This document shows positions 1-10,388 of a stretch of DNA of 64,000 nucleotides, piece after piece. Below the pieces are notes generated by a model. The model had not been told where the DNA came from and searched no databases. It worked only from the letters and a program-made list of their open reading frames with translations. Origin of the DNA: Labia minor (Eukaryota; Arthropoda; Insecta; Dermaptera; Spongiphoridae); assembly GCA_963082975.1 (NCBI GenBank), contig OY720349.1:44683962-44747961 (forward strand), in the 5' to 3' direction. How positions within the stretch are numbered: position 1 is the stretch's first letter; each line of letters begins with the position of its first letter. A program made the position numbers and the translations under genes.

Positions 1-237
1 ATATAAATTGAATATTATAAACATTGCACACAAAAAATAAATATATTTAGAAGAATTATTTACTCTTATTTTCATTTATAAATTTATATATAATTTTTTA
101 TTAAATATTTTAAGAGAAAAATAGATTAAATATCATTTAGTGTGAATTATAATATTAAAAGAAATTATTATATCCGACTTTATAAAAAAAACAAATTAAT
201 TAATAAATCTTTTAATAAAATAAAATAAAGAGCTCAC
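1..237 (-). other. Start of Aps intron 1 (left edge)
   Basis: A+T-rich intron sequence downstream of the Aps exon 1 donor. I see no further exon before the window edge. Confidence 0.7.
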
Positions 238-336
238 CTCCTTTTCTAATTCACTTTTGACGCATATGCAAGCTGCTCTTCTTCGGAATCCTTCTTCATC
301 GTAAATCCGGGTAGAATTTGGCTTTTCTTTAACCAT
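238..336 (-). CDS. Aps: Diphosphoinositol polyphosphate phosphohydrolase (DIPP/Aps, NUDT3-like), first coding exon
   Basis: This is the 33-codon first coding exon of a Nudix hydrolase that removes the beta-phosphate of diphosphoinositol polyphosphates (InsP7, InsP8) and also cleaves diadenosine polyphosphates in the cytosol. The exon begins MVKEKPNSTRIYDEEGFRRR and continues AACICVKSELEKE, which matches the N-terminus of insect Aps and vertebrate NUDT3/NUDT4 just before the Nudix fold. The exon ends in phase 0 at a GTGAGC donor, and the intron runs off the left edge of the window, so the Nudix box itself is not visible. The start is the only ATG that fits the family N-terminus. The gene is divergent from IP6K, whose start codon lies about 3.7 kb away. 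The family call is from N-terminal similarity alone, but that stretch is very characteristic. Confidence 0.88.
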
Positions 337-2514
337 GATGATAAGCAATTTGTATATTTAAGTTTATATAAGTAATAAAATTAAGGTACGAATAAAATAA
401 GATCACGAAAAGACTTTTTAACCCTTTAGTTTGCAAATTTTTTACCGAAGTAACACCACCTTGGCGCCCGCCATAATATTTTAGCCGAAAGGGCTATTAA
501 ATAATTTGAAAAAGAATAGATTTCATCATTAAAAAGAATGTTGCAATTGATTATAATAGTTAATTTAATTTTATGGGAATAGATTTGAAAATGATTGAGG
601 GTTGCTCGGGGTGGGCTAGAATAAGAGCTAATATCTACGAGGTCACGACAAGCGCACGATCTTGAGCCATTGGCATCGTATCATGTTGATTAGTGCTTGG
701 CAATCACTGATCAGCTGGTGCGTTGGGAGTCGCCACTGCCGGGTTCGTCGAAGAGGACTACTAGCGCTGCTTGCCGACCAACCTAGTAACATCTTTTGAA
801 CCGTTTCCCAACTGAAAATATCATCTTCATCCATTGAAATAAACAATTTTATTATAAATTTCAAACTATCCATATTTTTCAGGAATAAAATCAATATAGT
901 CTAACAAAATATTTCATTGTCATTGAACAACTGGAAAATAAACTTGTTCAAATGTAAATCACACTACTTTCATTTATCATATCCAAAAAATGAAACAAAA
1001 AATAATTCACAAATGTAAATTATATTAATATTAATAAATATCAATAATTGATCAATTAAGCAATAATTAAGATATGATTTCAAATGATTTAATAGAAAAA
1101 TTATGTGTTTTGTTTAAATCAAAAAACAAAAAAAAAAAAAAATATTTAAAGAACATTAAGAATATACCATTTATTCAGCATATATATAAATTAACAAACC
1201 TTCAAATTTGTAATTCGGGAACAAAATATATATATATATATTTTCCTTATTTACTAGTATATAAGTATAAACATAAATTTTATTTTATTTTGTATTTCAA
1301 CAAAAGAAACGAATATCACAACCATTTCCTGGTTGTATTTTAATAGCCAATATCGCTTTGAATAATTTATGTAGTATTTCAACACATTAATTACTCTTTA
1401 ATTCAGCTTTCCAAGTTTTTTGGATATCTTATTTCCTTACATTTGCATTTATATTTTTATTCTTACAAATCTTAATTATTAATTTAATATCATCTCTAAA
1501 ATAGTTATTTTATTGTTATTTATTCTTTAATATTTATAATTTCTTAAATAAATTTATTATATTACATTCTAATAGACATTGTTGGATCACTTAATTTAAA
1601 TCAGATTTGTTTTATCAGAAATATAGCTAGATTGAATTAATCGCGCGACTGATAAAAAAGTCCGCTTGTTTTACAGCAGTAGTTCCCAAAGTGGGGCGTA
1701 CGCCCCGCAATGGAGCAGTTTGACTTCAGGAGGCATTTGAAAAAATTCAACATTTGCTTACTTAGTGAACAAATATAAATTTTTAATATTAAAAATTATG
1801 CCTATGTGACATGGAGATGTTTTAAGTTTTTAGAAGCTCTAGTAAAAAAGGTTGAGAAATACTACTTTACAGATATGATTTTTACACTCCTACTTGATAT
1901 TTATTATCAATTTTTTCTTATCTTAAAAGCAGTAATGTCCAAACTTTTTCAATTGTATAACCTTTTAATGAAAATAATAATCATAAGTTGTACTTCCTAA
2001 GATATGGAGTGTATACGTAGGTACTTGAGTGTGTATAAGTGTCAATAATGATCTTTTTTCAGATAATGTACAGTAAAAATTCAGAAAGTCCAATAAATAT
2101 TTTTATATTTTTTAAGTGAAGCATTATAAATAAAATTGATAAATTGCAAGAGAAATCTTAAATTATTATTTAAATGGAATCGTAGGGATTGCTTAAGGAC
2201 GCTATGTGTACTTAATCTGGATTATCAATTTTTAAACCCATTCATCAATGAAAAGAATTTTGTTTAAATTCTTATTGTAACATTTTTCTTTCTCTAAGCA
2301 TGAAAAAATTTCCAAAAACATTATAATAATATAATAATATAATTCTTGGATAAAAAAATATATACATTTTTTGATCTTTAATTTTAAGAGGATATAAAAA
2401 TATATAAGAACCCAGCTAGGTTTTCTATAAATTCTTCGGGGTCAACTATTATAGATTAATAATTCATTTTAAATTCTCAAAAATATTATATTATATATAT
2501 ATTTATATATATAT

Positions 2515-2768
2515 ATAATACTAAAAATAATTATTATTAAATATTAATCCTGTATTTGTATCGATGAATACTGAGTAAAGTGAAAAAAAAAATATATAAA
2601 TAATACTAAAAATAAATATTATTAAATAATAATCCGGTATTTGTATCGATGAATACTGAGTAATGTAAAAAAAAATTATATATAAATAATACTAAAAATA
2701 AATATTATTAAATAATAATCCGGTATTTGTATGGATGCATACTGAGTAATGTGAAAAAAAAGAAAAGT
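2515..2768. repeat. Tandem repeat, three copies of an about 85-bp unit
   Basis: Three consecutive copies begin near 2515, 2600 and 2686, each starting ATAATACTAAAAATA and carrying CGGTATTTGTATCGATG (or a one- or two-base variant) and ACTGAGTAA. Copies 2 and 3 are closest to each other. The repeat lies in the Aps-IP6K intergenic region. Confidence 0.85.
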
Positions 2769-3290
2769 TCGAGGAAATAAAATATATTGAGAAATTTGTA
2801 AAATCTATTTCTAAAATTTTAATCATGGGAATAGATATGAGAGAATTAAAAGATTCGCTTAAAATCTTATAGAAAAAAAAATCATATTTTTATTGTAATC
2901 ATAATTTAATTTTAATTATCCCTACCCTTATTCCTATATATTTCATTCTTATGCAAAAACACTTGAAAACTTTCTAACGCACGAATCTGAACTAGAATGT
3001 GAATCATTAAGTGGATAAAAAGAAATTTAAATTCATTTAAAACATCCATTCACTCCATTAATCTAAATAGTTTTATTATTAAAATAACTTGCTAAGGATA
3101 AATTCGGTTGGGATCTTTATATTTAGAAAAGAAATTATTGTTATTAAAATTAAAACAAATTGTTTAAGCTCAGATTAGTTCTTATTAAAAAAACATTATC
3201 ATTAATTATTCTAGTCTTTTAATTATAAATTATATATTTTTAATTTAATATTTAAATTTTGTTCAAAAGTACTCAAAAATAACTGTATTT

Positions 3291-3293
<3 letters not shown>

Positions 3294-3332
<39 letters not shown>
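3294..3332. repeat. (TA)n microsatellite
   Basis: About 39 bases of uninterrupted AT dinucleotide repeat upstream of IP6K. Confidence 0.95.
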
Positions 3333-3337
<5 letters not shown>

Positions 3338-4015
3338 GTTTAATAAATAGGTATATAGTAAACATAACAAGTTCTTTTAGACTTTAATAGTGTATAGTTA
3401 TTTGTTATTGTTATTTAATAAATAATAATGCGATATTAATTCGTTCGATAATAAAATACAATAAGATTTAAAATACTACTATTTTCGAACCTGTAATATG
3501 GCGGGAGTCTATGTTATTTAAACGTATAATCTTTCTTCCTTTTTATAAACCCTTCTCTAAATTGTAATATGACGCTTGTTTTGATTATCTAAACCTTTGA
3601 CTATAAGAGATGACCTTAACATTTAGTGGATTCATTCTTTATTATTCTTATGAATAATAATTTTAAATTTATTTATATATATATATCGAAATTGGCAATG
3701 ATATAATACATAGAAAAATAAAAACAAATATATTATTTTAAATCTATTATTTTATTTACAAGATAAACGGAAATGCTTTAATTATTCTTGATTCTTCTTG
3801 ATTCTGTTTTTAAAATTTTGAATTACGTCACAAGGCCAATTGCCATTTATTGATTTTCCTCTCCTGTGACCTCTTTCCTCTTTCATTTTGAAGAATCGTC
3901 GCATTTGCTCACGAATCGTCTGCTGCAATTCACTTGTCATTTTCAAGAACTGTCAAAACATTTTATTCCATGCATTGGCCTATGCAAAGCCAATTGTTTG
4001 AAAGCCGTGAGGCAG

Positions 4016-6817
4016 ATGGAAACTACACAAGGAAATAATTTAATTAATGTAAGTTTCAATTCTTCCCATTATATCTCTTCTAGGTCTTTTATATTTTGTT
4101 TATATTTTTTTTCGGAACCTTTATCTAAATAAATAAATTTTAGTAGAAAATATCATTTATTATATTATGCGAAAATTTGTAAGAATATAATATTTAATAA
4201 AAAAAATATAATATAAATATAATAATTTATCTATATATATAAATAGAATATTTTTTTAAAAGCTCTTTTCAATATTCTTTGGCAGTTGGAACCATTTATT
4301 CATCAAGTTGGGGGCCATTCGTCTATGCTATGTCTTGATGCCTGTACTGTATGTAAACCTCTTGTTCCAAGAGAATTAAAATTTTATGAAACACTTCCCG
4401 AGCTTCTTCGAAAATTCACACCAAAATTCTACGGTGTGATCCAAGTAAGAATTGTACAAGATGAAGATGGATATCTTACATTTACCACGAAACCTCCAGA
4501 TACGTATCAGCCGCGGAATACTTCAATCTCCAGGTATTTATACTTTCTTTTATTTTCATTGAATGATAATTTATTCACACTTACCATGAATGTTTGCTCA
4601 CAGGTTTCCAATGCCAGGGTAGGGTATCCTTCAGGTCCTTGCTTTAATCCTGTAAGCTAATATTCCTGGTAAGTGTGTTTTAATTTATATTCCAAATAAA
4701 AAAAAGTAATAGTATAAATTAATAAGATTTTTTCAATATGAATATAAAATTTATTTGTTAATACTAAATAAAATTATATACCAATTATATGTTAGATTAC
4801 TTAATATAGTTTAATCAATTTTTTAATAAATAAAACGATTTAATTTAAGAAATAAGACTTTAATTTTTTTTATTTCTGGTAACAAATCACTGGAGTGTCC
4901 AATACCATTTAAAATATTGCTGCCCATCTAGGAATTTTCAATAAACTGTTTTAAATCAATTTTGTTAATTACTTTAGATACTATTCATTATAAAATTAAA
5001 TAAAATATAACTTTCAACACTTCCAATTACGTAATTAGAGCATAAAGTGCAACAAATGTAAAACCTGCACCACAACACAAAATAGAATTTCAACTTAAAA
5101 CAGCTTATTTATGATTATCTCTTTATGATATATTACTATATTCTAATATTAATTAATTATCTTTATTTAATTTAAAATACAAATTAAATATTTTTTCTTT
5201 CACTTTTTGCAATTTTAGAGGTGTCCGTTTACGAAGGTCAGGAAGCATCGAGATAAAAGATGAATCGCTAAGGCTATTCCTTGAAGATCAAAATGATATA
5301 CCAAATTCTTCTTCAAAAGAATCAGCATTCAATCCATGGGTGTTTAAATGTCACAGAACCTATTTACAAACACTCTCAAATCAAACAAATTCAGAACCTT
5401 GTATCCTTTAAATATTTTTATTTTATATTAAATAATAAATAATCAATAATAATAAGAATATATTATCTAGTTCTAGTTTTTTTATTCTCAAAAAGTTCAA
5501 TTATTAAAATCAAAGAGAATGGTATTTGTCATTCACTTATTTGCATTAATATTATACTTGTAATGTTTAGAATTTTCTTAACTCACTATTTAGATTTCAT
5601 TTTATTGGAAAATCTTACATGCAGATTCACTTACCCATGCATTTTAGATTTAAAAATGGGAACTAGGCAATATGGAGATGCTGCCAGCTTGTTGAAAAAA
5701 CAGAGTAAAACGATAAAGGTTGTGAGCACAACTTCTGGAAAATTAGGAGTTAGAATAGGAGGAATGCAGGTAATTACGAAAAATATATGAACTTTATAGA
5801 AAATATAATAAAATGAAGTTATAGAATGTGCAAGAATATACCTATTCGAAATATTTTTAAATAAAGAGGATATGCGGATTATTTCACTGTAAATTAAATT
5901 TAAATTTAATTTTTTGCAGTTTAAGTTAATAAATGGAATGATATCAATGAAATTTCTAGAAACTCAAAATATTTTTTAAACTTAAATATATATATTTTGG
6001 GTATTTTATGATAACAGAATTGCTATAACCTTGAATACAAGTTTTTTACTCTTATAAAAAAAATATTATTTCCAAATATTAAATTTATTTGTCTTCTTTT
6101 AAGGTTTATCAAATAACTTCTGAGAGATTTATATGCAGAAACAAATTCTTTGGTCGGAGTTTATCCGTACAAGGATTTCAACAAGCTTTACGTCAATTTC
6201 TTCACAATGGATCAAGACTAAGAATGGACGTTCTGCGAGTACTTGTACGACGTCTTGAAGAATTAATCTCCGTTCTTAGTACATCAGAAGCTATTCGTTT
6301 TTACACCACATCTTTACTGCTTCTTTACGAAGGTCAAGTGCCTGAAGGAGTTTTACAAGATGGTCCAACTGGTCCTTTAGAAGAGGAACCACTCGAAACA
6401 AGTTCACCACATGGTTTATCAAGGAGAAGCTCCTCAGTAGAAACTCTCTCTCCACTTCTTGATGTCTCGTCATTTGATTATCCAGTATTAAATCAACCTA
6501 ATGCTTCCAATTCAGCCATTTTAGAAGAAAATGAATCCCCTACTCTATCAAGAAGTCCCTCGACCAGACGTAGACGAAGCAGTAGCGAAGCAAGTCGTGA
6601 AGAAACTAAATTCCCTGTGAAATTAAATCCTTCACAAAGTGATAAAACGAATTCTCCTCCTGAACCTTTAGTCGATGTTCGGATTATTGATTTTGCTCAT
6701 GCCACCCATCGAGGTCTAGACGATCCCGTTGTTTATCAAGGTCCAGATCGAGGGTTTCTATTTGGATTGGAAAATATGATAACCATATTGAAGAATATTG
6801 AAAGAGAACAAAGTTAA
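4016..6817 (+). CDS. IP6K: Inositol hexakisphosphate kinase, complete, 5 exons, 450 aa
   Basis: The enzyme phosphorylates InsP6 to the inositol pyrophosphate 5-InsP7 using ATP. Exons are 4016-4048, 4286-4533, 5219-5400, 5594-5769 and 6104-6817; all junctions are GT-AG and in phase. The N-terminal region contains [11 protein letters not shown], typical of IP6Ks. The IPK-family signature PCILDLKMG (PxxxDxKxG, about residues 169-177) is in exon 4, SLLLLYEG lies at about 283-290, and the catalytic IDFAH motif is at about 408-412, followed by a conserved GLENMI segment. A Ser/Arg-rich variable insert (about residues 300-400) precedes the IDF motif, as in other members. The first ATG has a purine at -3 and gives a short [11 protein letters not shown] leader before the conserved core. 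The next gene upstream is the opposing enzyme DIPP/Aps on the other strand. No disruption was seen. Confidence 0.94.
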
Positions 6818-8958
6818 TTCATAATATTCTAACAACCCTCACTGCTCTTTTAGTTTCTTTTTCATTGATACTTCGATTCATATTTTATTCTAATATATTT
6901 ATAATTTTTATTAAAATTTTCTCTTAAGTATTTTAGATAAAAACTATGCAGTATTTTTTCATAAATCATTTGTTTATCATTTTGTGATAATTATTTAAAA
7001 TAATTAGTTTTTAAAAGATATATGCACTATACGGTAAATAATGAAAAAGTTTCATAACTCAAAGATTTATAAAATGCTATTTTTTTAGGGAAAGTTAAAA
7101 TCGTTTTGGACAAATTACTCTTTTTTCATTTTCTAAAAATCAAGGCCGCTTCTTTTAAACCCTAAACAAATGTTTCTTTCATTTCTTTATGTATAACTTA
7201 ATATAAATTTAATAAATAATCCTGATCAAATAATATTCAAAATGCATTTAAATGTAAATAGATAAAAAAAAATTATAATCCTATTTAAAATAATCATAAA
7301 AATAGATATTTGAAATTAATAACAAATTTATTAATATTCTGGGACAATCGCTCAAAATATTCCAATTATTTTCAAATCAAACTTCTATAAACACATGATA
7401 GATTTGGTTTTATATTAAAAAAAATAAAATATTTTAATATACTATTTTTAATGACTAGTTAAAAAAATATAATCAATACTAGTTAAAATAATAAAAAATA
7501 AAATTATGTAATTACTCGCCGATCGATAAATTTATTTTTTACTTTAAAAGAATTTGTAAATGAGAAGTTTTTCTTATTAATATAAATACAATAATAATTA
7601 TTTTGTTTTTATTAAAAATTATATTTTATTTCTTTTTTTAAAATTTTAAAATATTTTAAAAGAGACTATTTTAATTGTCTTATATGTTAAATTATTTTAT
7701 TAAAATTTAATTTTCAAATTTTTTTTTTATGATTTTTGAATAAAAATTAATTATCTTAATATAATAATTGATATATATATATATATGTGATGCAAGAAAA
7801 TATATGGTATATTTATTCAAGTTTTATTAAATAATAAGATAACATAGAGATTAAGCTATATTAGAGAAATTTTCACTCACCGTCCTTAGAAAAATATAAT
7901 TTGCATTTTTCAATTTGGTGTTTAATAAAAAAAAAATATGAAAAATTTTATCAATTCAATCAACGAATTTTTTTAAGGACATATTACATTTTTCTATAGC
8001 ACTTTGCACTATTTTAATTTAGAAAATTATTTATTAAGTCTGTATTTAAAATTTAAATTGAATCCATGAGCGAGTTAAAATTTAAATATCTATTTGAAAT
8101 GTATTAATTTTAAATAGTTTATATCACTCCTTTCCTTTTTTAAATTAATTCATAGTGCACCATTTTCTCTTCCATTGAAATATTCATGAATAAGCCTATA
8201 CATTGTTCCTTAAAGGGTGCATTGTTGCGATTAAGCCAAGCTTCAAATAACGTTACAGAGGCTGACAATTTTGCCTCAAAGTCTCTGTGATATTAATTAT
8301 CTTAAATGTTGTTATGGAAAGGCCTAGATTTCGCCCTAGTGGAAAATTATTGTACGGTATATTGAAATAAAATATGTTTTACATATTCCAATTTAAAATC
8401 TTGGAACATTTTATACCTAAGTAAAAAGGACACTTTTTGTGTCAATATTTTGTAAATAAAATATGCCAAAAAAAAGAAAATAATAATATATTTGTTTTTC
8501 AGAAAATATGCACGATAATTTTAAAATTTAATTTAAATTTAAATCATTATAAAAATAACTAAAATAAGGCATTAAATTAATTTTGATCACTTAAAAAAAC
8601 AAATATTCCATTTAAATTACTAGTCATGATAAATTATTTTATCTAATTTAGCATGAAACCAAATATCATATATATTATTTCCATTAATTTTAGAATAAAT
8701 TATTTATTATATTATACATACGAATAAAATTATCATTTTGTATTGTAAAAGGTAAAAGATAATATATAATTATCGATTTTAGTATTGTATTTTAGAAACG
8801 AAAATTACTTTAAGATTTTGAAATTCTTTTTATCAATGCATGATGATGTTTGTTAATTTTTCACTTAAAGATGAAATATGTGATAATATGTAACAGGAAG
8901 ACTAAGTTATGCAATAATAATAATTTTTAAAAACAAAAGAAAATATTTATTTATTTCA
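6818..8958. other. Intergenic region between IP6K and CC2D2A (convergent 3' ends)
   Basis: About 2.1 kb of strongly A+T-rich sequence holding the 3' UTRs of two convergent genes. On the CC2D2A side an AATAAA lies within about 10 bases after the stop codon. The one stretch of better composition is 8140-8330, which contains a coding-like frame on the minus strand (listed separately). No recognised transposable element. Confidence 0.7.
8140..8284 (-). other. Unassigned coding-like frame with a possible splice acceptor
   Basis: On the minus strand, just after a TATCACAG acceptor-like site at 8285-8292, a frame of about 47 codons runs to a stop at 8140-8142. It includes DFEAKLSASVTLFEAWLNRN and then NAPFKEQCIGLFMNISMEEK. 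Its composition resembles a globular protein more than the surrounding A+T-rich DNA does, but I do not recognise the family and see no upstream exon. Its phase does not fit CC2D2A exon 27, so it is not an alternative last exon of that gene. It may be a relic of a gene or transposon, or chance. Confidence 0.3.
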
Positions 8959-10388
8959 TTAACGTCGTTGCACAAGAGAAGCGACATAAATCCAAATACT
9001 AAAAACATTTCCTGGATATGGATGAACGTAAACTGCTAAAGCAAATTCTACATCCGGATTTTGATTGAAATGTAAACCAGTTGCTTTGACAGCGTCCATT
9101 ATTGCTTCAATTGATGTGTATGGCAGATTAATAGGATAACCACACATCTATAAAAAATAACTATTATAAGTAAATAATAACAATTAACAAGTAATAAGTC
9201 GAATTTAAAATTACTACAAAGTTACACGAAAGCAGTTTATATATTTTTGATAATTAATCAAATTAAATATTAAATTTAATTATTCTGAGAATAGAACCCT
9301 CGTCGCAAGTTAAATAATTTAGCATCTTTCCACTGATCTACCCGTTTGATTAGATGTATGTAAATAATACATACCTTATGAGAACTTAGAATATTTTGTA
9401 ATTGATCAACTAATTCAGGAGTTGGTGTTTCTTGGGCATACCATGTTCGACGCTCAAGACTTGGAAGTATACGTGCAAGAATTTTAATACAATAACGATT
9501 CCATATAGTCCTTTAAATTGAATTTATTCATTAATAGATGTTTATTATTTAAGAAACTGATTATTTTATAGAATAATTTATTTTATTTTATACCTTGTAG
9601 AAGCACGCCAGAGCATTATATTCTCCTTCAATTCTTTGTCTATTCTATCTCTTAAAGTTTCAGCGATACTCGAAACAGGAGGCGTAAATGTTAATTTAGA
9701 TAATTGGACAGAGCCATTTGGAGTGCCACACGCCCTTCCAAAAGCAGGCAGCCAATCACTAGTCTTTGAGACATTCCAATGGATATTACGAGGATTGTCA
9801 TCCTTCTGAATATTTGCCCATATCTGTAATTAATATTTAATTTTAGAAATGAATAAAATAAATACCTAAAGAATAGAAAATTTTAAAGGAAAGCACTAAC
9901 ATTTTCATCATTTATTAAACAAAAAACTTTTTGTAAAGGGCAAAACGGATCTCGAATATTGTATTTAAAACCAGTAGTTGGTTCCCAAATATAAAATAAA
10001 TTGGAATTTTCTAAGTCTTTTGTAAGAACATAAGCAGTAGGTCCTTGAGGCACACCAATGCCCAATAAAAGCCAAGCCTTAAGTTTAAGATGAAGAAAAA
10101 AACAGGTTAATAATACAGCTTGGTCTTCAATTGAAGCACACAGCAATCTCAATATTTGCTAAAACAAATATATATATATATTAATTGATAAATATACAAA
10201 TAAACATGCTATATGTATTTAATTTTATTTTTAATCAAAACATTAAATAAGTATAATGTTATTTAATACCTCTCCAGTAAGCCAAATATCAAATAAGCCA
10301 GGAAAGAGAACAGCATTTGCATTGGAAGGAATCATGGAAACATATCTTGATACCATTTCTGGTGTAATTTCATTGACATCTTCTATTA
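8959..10388 (-). CDS. CC2D2A: CC2D2A exons 24-28: transglutaminase-like domain and C-terminus (residues about 1305-1614)
   Basis: Exons 24-26 encode the transglutaminase/protease-like fold shared with CEP76, believed catalytically inactive: [39 protein letters not shown] and [17 protein letters not shown] then IWANIQ. Exon 27 has [20 protein letters not shown]. Exon 28 ends the protein with [20 protein letters not shown] and [13 protein letters not shown], nearly the same as the vertebrate terminus [20 protein letters not shown]...IRNR. The stop is TAA at 8959-8961, with AATAAA close behind. Confidence 0.94.

Larger units (their letters stand above)
337..4015. other. Divergent intergenic region between Aps and IP6K
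   Basis: About 3.7 kb of mostly A+T-rich sequence that must hold the promoters and 5' leaders of both divergent genes. A higher-G+C patch at about 590-830 could be an Aps 5' UTR exon or promoter; it carries an open frame on the minus strand with no recognisable product. A hAT-like terminus (CAGTAGTTCCCAAAGTGGGG) starts at 1677 without a visible partner. A tandem repeat lies at 2515-2768 and a TA microsatellite at 3294-3332. Sequence at about 3825-4015 is richer in G+C and is the likely IP6K 5' leader, although no cap site or TATA box can be fixed by eye. Confidence 0.6.

Noticed and set aside
418-500. Short TTAA-bounded segment with CCCTTT-like ends
   Set aside because: Inverted match is too short and offset to claim a piggyBac-like MITE.
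643-894. 83-codon minus-strand open frame near Aps
   Set aside because: No recognisable domain; more likely part of a leader, promoter or decayed repeat.
1074-1343. 89-codon plus-strand open frame
   Set aside because: Lys/Asn/Tyr/Ile-rich translation of A+T-rich DNA with no similarity or gene context.
1677-1745. hAT-like terminus CAGTAGTTCCCAAAG
   Set aside because: No matching opposite end or target duplication found, so not called as an element.
6291-6473. 60-codon minus-strand frame
   Set aside because: Shadow of IP6K exon 5.
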